DNA of 64,000 nt from Valencia hispanica (lineage: Eukaryota > Chordata > Actinopteri > Cyprinodontiformes > Valenciidae): assembly GCA_963556495.2 (NCBI GenBank), contig OY747721.1, forward strand, positions 33,822,349 to 33,886,348. The letters are read 5' to 3'. Of this stretch, positions 57,318 to 64,000 are shown piece after piece (position 1 is the first letter of the stretch; each line of letters starts with the position of its first letter). The position numbers and the translations under genes are program-made. The notes under the pieces were generated by a model. It worked only from the letters and a program-made list of their open reading frames with translations. It was not told where the DNA came from and did not search any database.

Positions 57318-58233
57318 CTGCACAGCGGAAAAGGGGCACAGAAAAACATGTTCAAATAGTGAGCAGAGTTGCAAAAGCAAATCTACATGCATTTAGACTA
57401 ATTTGATATTTTCTTCTATTTCATCCTGAAAATAGTTTCATGCACTTTTTGATTCTCTCCCATTTAGGTTACACCGTGATTTCCGGGTCTAAAGCAACAA
57501 CAGATTTGTGAGTGTAGTAACTCGTAGCGCATCCAGTCTTGTAGTAGTCTATGGAGGTTCTTGTTTCATTCTGGTCGGTTTTAAGCTGAGCTTAACATTA
57601 ATGTTATGTTAGAATAAAGGATATTTTATCTTTCTGTGCTTTTTATACTGTCTTTTAAACTGTTTATGTTGCTAACGACCCATATAGGGATCTGCATTAC
57701 AAATTAGTGAAGGAGATAAATTTTATAGTGTTTGGCATGTTCTTATACCTAGCACTTGTCCCCAAATAAACAATAACGACTGTAAGAAACTCTAAAGAAC
57801 AGCTCAGCCTGTAAACCACTGCAGTAGAGTGAAAAAATTATACATCATTCGATCTGTAATAAACAGTAGAGAGAGAGCAAAGCAGAGACGCATGGAGGTG
57901 GCAAGATCATGATTTGGGCTAGTTTTACACGTATAAGATTGATATTTGCAGATAATGTTTTATAATGTCTTAGTGTGTAAGGTGAAGGAGAACCTTCACC
58001 TATTTTCTTTCTCCTACTGTCATCCCACATATCAACTGAAGACGAAACTTAGTTATTAAAGACAATTCAAAATTTTAAGGGATAAGCTAAGAATTCCGAT
58101 CCGAGAAGTTATTCTTAATATGTATCAAAACAAATTCGAGTTCTTAATTTTGAAAAGAAACCCGGATCTCCAACATCTTAGGAGGGCAGTGTTCGTCTAT
58201 GAATATAATTGCAGGCATGCACACAAGACTAAC

Positions 58234-58413
58234 CAGGTTGACCTCCTCCTCCGCATTGTCATCCTCGGTGTTTTCCTCCAGAGAGACGTTGGTTGGGCTG
58301 AGGGCCGAGGGAGATCCCTTCCCATTACAGTCGCTGTGCTCTGGAGGTCTTAAGTGGTCCAGGGAAGGGGGTCTGGAGCTGTGCATGCTGGCTGAGCGGC
58401 ATCGGTATGGCAC
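58234..58413 (-). CDS. cacna1g: Cav3.1 exon: II-III linker, acidic segment
   Basis: 180 nt, phase 0 on both sides, 60 residues beginning VPYRCRSASM and ending DDNAEEEVNL. The acceptor is cacccgtgtag and the donor is CTG|gttagt. The first residues continue the preceding LQ, as in mammalian LQ-VP. The block EHSDCNGK corresponds to the mammalian EHQDCNGK, and the acidic end leading to NL is also shared. Because it is symmetrical (0/0), skipping it would keep the frame. The matching linker exon is, from memory, alternatively spliced in mammals. Cytosolic. Confidence 0.9.
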
Positions 58414-58689
58414 CTACACGGGTGGAATGAAAGGGGGTGAGAAAATGTGCAGGAAAAGGATATATTTGTAGATCTCTGGACTTCTGAAAGCAAAGCATAC
58501 TCAGAGCTAAAGCAGTCAAGTTCACATTACCAATACTACATTTTAGTGACTGTGGCGTGCATAATTGTGAAAAGGAAAATGATAAAATGATGTTAAGATA
58601 CATTTAAAAATACAAATATGATAAATATGGCATTTGTGTCTACAATACTTTGAAATGAGCTAAAAATTGCAGCCCATTCTTGTTTTGTT

Positions 58690-58945
58690 TTTTGGGAAAA
58701 TAGGTCAGACTCGGTCAGATTTTGAACATCCATTACCAAGTCCAGCTCGAGAATCTCAGTGCCAGGATTTGTGTAACTTTGGTCTCATGTATGGTCTTTA
58801 ACTAGGCCATTCCAACACATGAATATGCTGTGATCTCGACCATCCCACTGTAGCACAGGTTCAACGTTTAGGTTTGTGGTCGTGCCGGAAAGTGAACCTT
58901 CATGCCAGTCTAAAGTATTTTTCAACGTCAAGTGTTAAAAAAAAA
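58690..58945 (+). mobile_element. Tc1-like element fragment cut by the L1-like LINE
   Basis: ttaactaggccattccaaca-catgaatatgctgtgatc and ggaaagtgaaccttcatgcc-agtctaaagt are the left-half phrases of the Tc1-like family. It stops at the poly(A)-side junction of the LINE (58937-58950). Confidence 0.65.
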
Positions 58946-58949
58946 TATA

Positions 58950-61900
58950 CTTTCTTTTTATTGTTTTCTTTGGAAAGGACAACAACACAAGCAAAAAAGA
59001 GAAAAAACACCATGAACAAAAAAAGAACAGCGGATTGCCAAGATTCTACTGTCTGATCCCGTTTTGTTCAATTGTCCTTGCTTTGTTGTATAAACAATCC
59101 ATTTCTTCAATTTCTCACAACATTGATCCTCTTGTGTTCTGATCTTATGGGTCAGCAATTCCATCACAAATATCTCCTTCACTATTTTCAACCCTTCCTG
59201 TTGTGTTGGGGGGGGGGGGGGGGGGGATCTGTTTTGTACCATCTTCTTGTCATTAGTTTCTTGCCGGCTGCCAACAGAATGCCAACAAATATATGTCCTC
59301 TTTTAGTACATTACCAGACGTGTTACCCAGACATGGTAATATAACAAGATTAAGAAATACCATAGCCCACAATTCTGATAGAAATCCGGTGGACACTTTC
59401 CCAGAAAGTCCCCATTTTAGGATAGGGCCAAAAATCAAGAATGTGGTTTACATATCCCACATTTTCTCCAACTTGGCTGTGGGGCCATTATTAACTTGCT
59501 CCTGATTCTAGGTGTGACAAAGAACCTGATTATGTTCTTCCAGAAAAATAATCTCCATTTCCGTGATAAAGTGAATGTCTGTTGTGAACGCCACATATGT
59601 CTCCAATCATCATCTGACATATTAACTCCTTGCTCCCTTTCCCATTTCAGTTTCACATATATAATATATATCAAATTTCCTTTTCCTTCCATCAGCTGTT
59701 TGTATATTGTGGAAAGGATCCTGTATTTGTTTTTGGTTGTAATTCTCAACTATCAATCTGATGGGCCCTTGACTATTTAGGTTCAGTTTTTGTTTTATTT
59801 TTTTGTCAAAAAAATAAATACCTCACTTGTAGGTACATGTAAAAGACAATTTCTTAAATAATATTTCTGCTTCATCTCCTGAAAGCTTAAGAAGCTTCCA
59901 TTTTTTTTTTAAAGTATGCAATGCTTTTATATCATTTCTTCTCCATTGTTTGAATCTCTGACTTTGGGAAGCGGGGGAACAGGAGGTTTTCCTGTCATAG
60001 GCAATCCACCTAATTATCCCTACTTCTTCCTCCAGTTTACATCTTCCCACCAATTCTTGAGTGTAAATCAGGGGACATGACCCACCTGATTGATTATATT
60101 CTTAATCTCCTCTTTATCTCCAATATAGCTCTGAATTTCCCTTCCCTGAACAAATTGTTCTGTAATTTTCCATCTGGAGTCATAGTCTCTGTCACACCAA
60201 CAAAATACATGTCTAAATTGGACTGCTTGGAAATATTCTCTCAGGTTTGGCAGTGCCAGGCCCCCTTTTTCTTTACTCATCTGAAATGTGGCAAATTTGA
60301 TTCTTGGCCTAAGTCTGTTCCAGAGGAATCTAGAAATCATTTTGTCCCCTATATTGCTTTTCTGGTATTTCAATCGGGAGTGACTGAAATAGAAATAGAA
60401 GCAGGGGAAGAATAGTCATTTTATGGCCTCTATTATTGAACCTATATCTAGTAAAAGAGTGTTCCATCTGTCCATATCACTCTTTATCTCTTTGTCTACT
60501 TTAGTATAACTGGCTTCACACATAGTTCTTCAATGTGTTTCGTGAGCGTCACCCCAATGTACTTCATTTTTGTAGCTGTCCAGTTTAATTTATAAAATGA
60601 CTGTATGCTTTTGGATGGTGAAAAATTAAATGATAATTTATCCTGTCCTGTTCATATTAAGTTTGTACTCAGAACAATAATTAAATGTCTCTTAATGTCT
60701 GATTAGACCAGGAATTCCGTTATCGGGGTCCTCCAAAAAGCAAATTATATAGTTAGCAAAACGTCCAACAACGTGGTTTTCTCCCCTGATCCTGATCCCT
60801 CTAATATCACTTTTCTCTCTGATTGCTTGAACTAATGGTGTGGTAAAGATTGCAAACAGTATTGGAGACAAACAAGCAGTCCTGTCTGGTTGACCGCTCC
60901 GAGGTTATGCATTCAGTCAGACAGTTTATTTGTTTCCTAGCAGTTGGCTTTAGATAAAGTGTCTCAATGCAATTAACGGTTTTCTCATTAAACCCACATT
61001 TTTCAAATACCCCGTATAGAAAAGTCCAGTTGACGCTGTCAAAAGTGTTTTCTGTTTCCAGGCTAAATAAAGCTGCAGTAATGTTTTTTTCCTGAATATG
61101 ATCTATTATGTTTCGTGTTCGCCTGGTCGTGGGATTGACGCCTCTTAATAAAACCGGTCTGATCTTCTTCTATGATATAATCGATGAGTTGGTTATATCT
61201 TATATCTTATCTTATAAATTAAGTAGTGATAAAGGTCTATAATCTGAACAGGTTGACTCTTGCTCCTTTTCGGAATCACTGTTATCACTGCTTCTCTCCA
61301 GGATGGGGGTATTTCTCCGTGCTCTAGTTTGTGGTTCAACGACTGCTCGAAAAGTGGTACGAGTTCTTCCTCAAATGTTTGATACCACTCAGTAGGCAGA
61401 CCATCAGTACCAGGAGATTCTTTGATTTCAAGATTTTCACTGCTTTCTCTATCTCTATTCTGGTCATGGGTGAGGTCAAAAGGTATTTTTGGTTTCTCTC
61501 GGTCGTTGGTAAATAAAGCTTGTCCAGGAAGACTTTCATATTCTCTTAGTTGGCAGGGCGAGGCTGGCTATAAAAGTCTCTGTATGAATTTGGTTTCAAT
61601 ATCCTTAGGTTCCCTGAAGACATGGTTCTTATCAATATCTCTTTTTTTATAAATTGCCCCATCTACTTGTTTTTTTAACCTTCTTGCTAATAGTTTTATC
61701 GCTTGTGGCCCTACTATATAAGACTCTTTTAAAATATTGTCTTTTTATCAATTTCAGTTGTTAGTAATCAATAAAGGTTGTCCTTGTTGTCCTTAATTTT
61801 TAGGAGTGGCAAAGGGTCTTGCTTGTTTTTATGTTGCTGTTCAGTTTTAAGAAGTTTGACTTTTTCCTGGGCTTTCTTATTTGCTGGACAGATGATAACG

Positions 61901-62715
61901 GGAGAGACCACTCCATTAACATTTTCTTCCTGATAGAGAGTAATTTCTTTCTTTAGGTCTTCAATATCTGATTTACTCTCTAGTATTCCAACATTTAACC
62001 TCCACAACGTATTTTTACTCTGCCCTTTTAGTTTAACCCCGAGGTGAACCGCGCAGCAATCAGACATGTCCGCTTCCAGCATTTCACATGACCTTTCCCT
62101 ATGTAGATCCTTTTTATTCTTGAAAAAATTGTCAATTCTTTTGGGGGCTGAATAATGAGTGTAATCTCACTGAGAGGGGTGTAAATCCCTTTCAGATATC
62201 AACTATCCCAAATTCCTTGAATGTTGTTTTAATTGTTTGGGTAATATGGTTGTAGTTTTTCTTCTTATTTGTTGCATCAAGTTTATTGTCGATTGCTAGG
62301 TTGAAGTCACCTCCACATATTAATATCCCTTCTATTTCTAGAATCATGGTGCCAGATAAAAAATAAAAATAAAAAACGGTTATCACTATTGGGTGGGGCA
62401 TATACGTTGACCAGTGTGAACATTTCTTCCTCCATTATCTTTCTCGTCTTTGATGTACTCAGATTTGACTCAATAAGGGGTGAGTATGATCACAGCTCTC
62501 CTGCATCCATGATGGAAAGAACTATAGTATGCTTTTGTGTAACCAAACCTTTTAAGATTCTCACTCTCCTGTCTAGATAAATATGTTTCCTGGAGAAAAA
62601 ACAACCTGTGTCTTATCGTTCATCAATTTAGCCATTACTTCTGACGTTTTACTGGAATATTTGAGCCATTGATATTCAACGACAATACTTTAATACTCTG
62701 ATCTACCATGGTTGT
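58950..62715 (-). pseudogene. L1-like LINE (fish Swimmer-type), degenerate ORF2
   Basis: Reading the minus strand from 62710: KVLSLNINGSNIPVKRQK and LFFLQETYLS (endonuclease start), ILICGGDFNLAID (62280), SDCCAVHLGVKLK...LWRLNVGILE (endonuclease end), SPMTRIEIEKAVKILKSKN (reverse transcriptase start, 61460), then a decayed RT, FLWNRLRPRIKFATFQMSKE and KGGLALPNLREYFQAVQFRH (60250, L1 C-terminal region), and a cysteine-containing tail. Many stops and frameshifts. Unlike most LINE copies here, it is nearly full length in ORF2. The 16-G run at 59211 lies within it. Confidence 0.85.
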
Positions 62716-63468
62716 TCGTGTATTGGCGTGGCAATCCAACATTAACACATAACATGAAGTATTTTACGACAAATGAACAAAGAACAAAGTGACTTCCCAA
62801 GCCAAGATGAGTTTTGCCATCCCGTAGGGTCCCTTCTTGGGAGGAGGTCGGTGAAAAGCCTTCTTGCCATAGGGGCCCTCCCTTGTGGTGAGATAAGACT
62901 CACTTGTACTAGAATTGTCCAACATTTAGAGTGTACTTGCAAAAATCGCCCAAGGAATTTATATCCTGAGTCTGGTAGTAATATTGGGACCAGAGTCCGT
63001 CAGCTTCTCTTGTCTAGTGGATGGAAAACAGGATGGTCCTGCAAGCTGATTCTGATTCCACAGAGGCCAATATTTACATGTTACCTTTTATTATACAATG
63101 GTATCTCAAACATTATTTATATCTTTCTCAACAATCAATGGGAAAATCTCGTTCTGCATTACTACAACCAAGTCCTTCTTGTAATTACTGTACAGATTTA
63201 TGGGTATTTTCTACTGGTGTTTTCACAATTTGGTCATGAGCTCAAATCTTTGAGGTTGGAAGACCTCCTTGCCATCACCCTAATCTCTCCTAATTTTATA
63301 ACTTAACTCTGCTTTAAACAGCTTCACAACTTTCTCTCTGACCTGTCTGCTGTGTTCCTTGTTCTTCATGATGCAGTTTGTTCTCTAACGTTTTCTAACC
63401 ACCTTACTAAGATCTTATAAACACTGCATGGAGGTTGATAAACGGAACAGAGTCAACAACTGCTCTAC
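62716..63468. other. intron; Tc1-like scrap near the exon
   Basis: 63300-63400 (cactttaa-type ctgctttaaacagcttcaca, ctctgacctgtctgctgtgt) is a Tc1-like transposase N-terminal fragment. The rest is unassigned. Confidence 0.5.
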
Positions 63469-63792
63469 CTGCAGTAAGGCTTCAGGGGGCAAATCCATGG
63501 AGCTCCGAGTTTCCACTGACTCCATCCTCCTGTGCCGTGGTCCTCTCTGAGGCTGTGACATTGAGTCTGTCCTGGGAAGGGATGTGTTGTCTTCATCCAC
63601 CAGCCCGCCCCCACCATCTTCTTCGCCAGAGCTAGAGTCACCCTCCCCGGACAAGAGAGAACGCCGCTCGCCAGACTGGCGCTTCTGCCGCTTGTATGAC
63701 GGTGCACGGCTGAGGCTGTTCCAGCTGGATCTGCGGCTGGCCCAGCCACTGCTGGAGGTCCACGGGCCGTAGGGAGAGGAGCGGGCACTGGT
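63469..63792 (-). CDS. cacna1g: Cav3.1 exon: II-III cytoplasmic linker, serine/arginine-rich part
   Basis: 324 nt, phase 0 in and out, 108 residues from [10 protein letters not shown] to LPPEALLQ. The acceptor is ctttctacag and the donor is CAG|gtagag. It encodes part of the cytosolic loop between domains II and III. The blocks [14 protein letters not shown] and [12 protein letters not shown] are nearly identical to mammalian CACNA1G and are the strongest paralogue marker in the window. An acidic [13 protein letters not shown] run follows, then a fish-divergent segment. The Arg/Ser-rich composition offers many potential basophilic-kinase sites, which is an inference only. Upstream exons are beyond the right edge. 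Confidence 0.93.
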
Positions 63793-64000
63793 CTGTAGAA
63801 AGAGCGGTGCAAGAAGAAGACATACTGATTTGAAAGGAAAAAAGAAAACTGCATTGTTTTTCATTGGTTATTTGTGTGGTTTTCTTGCAATTATGGGCAG
63901 CTGACCTTAATAGAGCAGCTCTACAAATTGATGATCTGAGCTGTATCTCACACTGACCGCTAGACATGAGCACATAGAAGATTTGGATTCAATCTCTCAA
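63793..64000. other. intron upstream of the first visible exon
   Basis: Ordinary intron with a pyrimidine tract before the acceptor at 63793. No further exon reaches the window edge. Confidence 0.6.

Larger units (their letters stand above)
10555..63792 (-). other. cacna1g: cacna1g-like T-type calcium channel gene, internal part (10 coding exons)
   Basis: Ten exons on the minus strand read in order from 63792 down to 10555. Every border has an AG acceptor and GT donor, and the phases (0,0,2,0,0,2,0,0,0,1 at successive exon ends) join into one frame of 513 codons. The product is the pore-forming alpha-1 subunit of a low-voltage-activated plasma-membrane calcium channel. The II-III linker motif SSPYGPW followed by SRRSSWNSL and [11 protein letters not shown], plus the III-loop [13 protein letters not shown], match Cav3.1 (CACNA1G) better than my recollection of Cav3.2 or Cav3.3. 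The duplicate cacna1g paralogue of teleosts cannot be told apart from this stretch. Domains I, II and IV lie outside the window. Confidence 0.93.

Noticed and set aside
59211..59226. Run of 16 G as a second regulatory G-tract
   Set aside because: A homopolymer inside a decayed L1-like LINE. It is more likely replication slippage or sequencing noise.
63465..63854. Alternative minus-strand frames over the linker exon
   Set aside because: Only one frame matches the Cav3.1 linker and joins the next exon in phase.

Overview
The window comes from a vertebrate nuclear genome, almost certainly a ray-finned (teleost) fish. The only host gene visible is split into short exons with canonical GT/AG borders. 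The introns are large and packed with transposon families typical of teleosts: Tc1-like elements, hAT, TTAA-target foldback elements, a Harbinger-type MITE, and L2-, Rex1- and L1-like LINEs. There is no bacterial gene organisation and no RNA polymerase II promoter or poly(A) site I could defend.

The host gene is a T-type voltage-gated calcium channel alpha-1 subunit, best matched to cacna1g (Cav3.1), on the minus strand. Ten consecutive coding exons can be placed to the base: 63469-63792, 58234-58413, 57217-57317, 49112-49235, 41606-41674, 37960-38144, 13490-13616, 11980-12105, 10992-11081 and 10555-10768. Their phases join without a break into 513 codons plus one base. They encode the distal II-III linker and all of domain III (S1 to S6, including the voltage-sensor arginines and the selectivity-filter Asp), then the start of the III-IV linker. 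The 5' exons lie beyond the right edge and domain IV beyond the left edge. The last exon has two in-phase 5' splice sites 21 nt apart, like the alternative donor known in mammalian CACNA1G. A weaker candidate for the neighbouring cassette exon is at 8180-8230.

The other ~62 kb is intron. The 24.3-kb intron 13617-37959 is a nest of mobile elements. A 4.8-kb hAT element (16900-21705, perfect 8-bp target duplication) sits inside a Tc1-like remnant and itself carries a second, 706-bp hAT-type element. Its transposase frame is long but disabled. A second Tc1-like copy (24125-25727) hosts two MITEs. A 1.4-kb hAT deletion derivative (26923-28307), a tandem array of tRNA B-box-like units (28451-28585), a Harbinger-type MITE (29751-30324) and a TTAA-flanked element carrying a nested MITE (30390-31650) follow in a row. 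A degenerate L1-like LINE fills 58950-62715, and L2-like LINE pieces fill 31820-32690 and 49620-51740.

I found no novel multi-gene system. The points most worth following up are the tandem splice donors with the nearby cassette candidate and G-rich tract, the dated order of nested insertions, the two specific lesions in the hAT transposase, the B-box array, and the TTAA-flanked foldback family that occurs as a full palindrome and as a one-armed copy.
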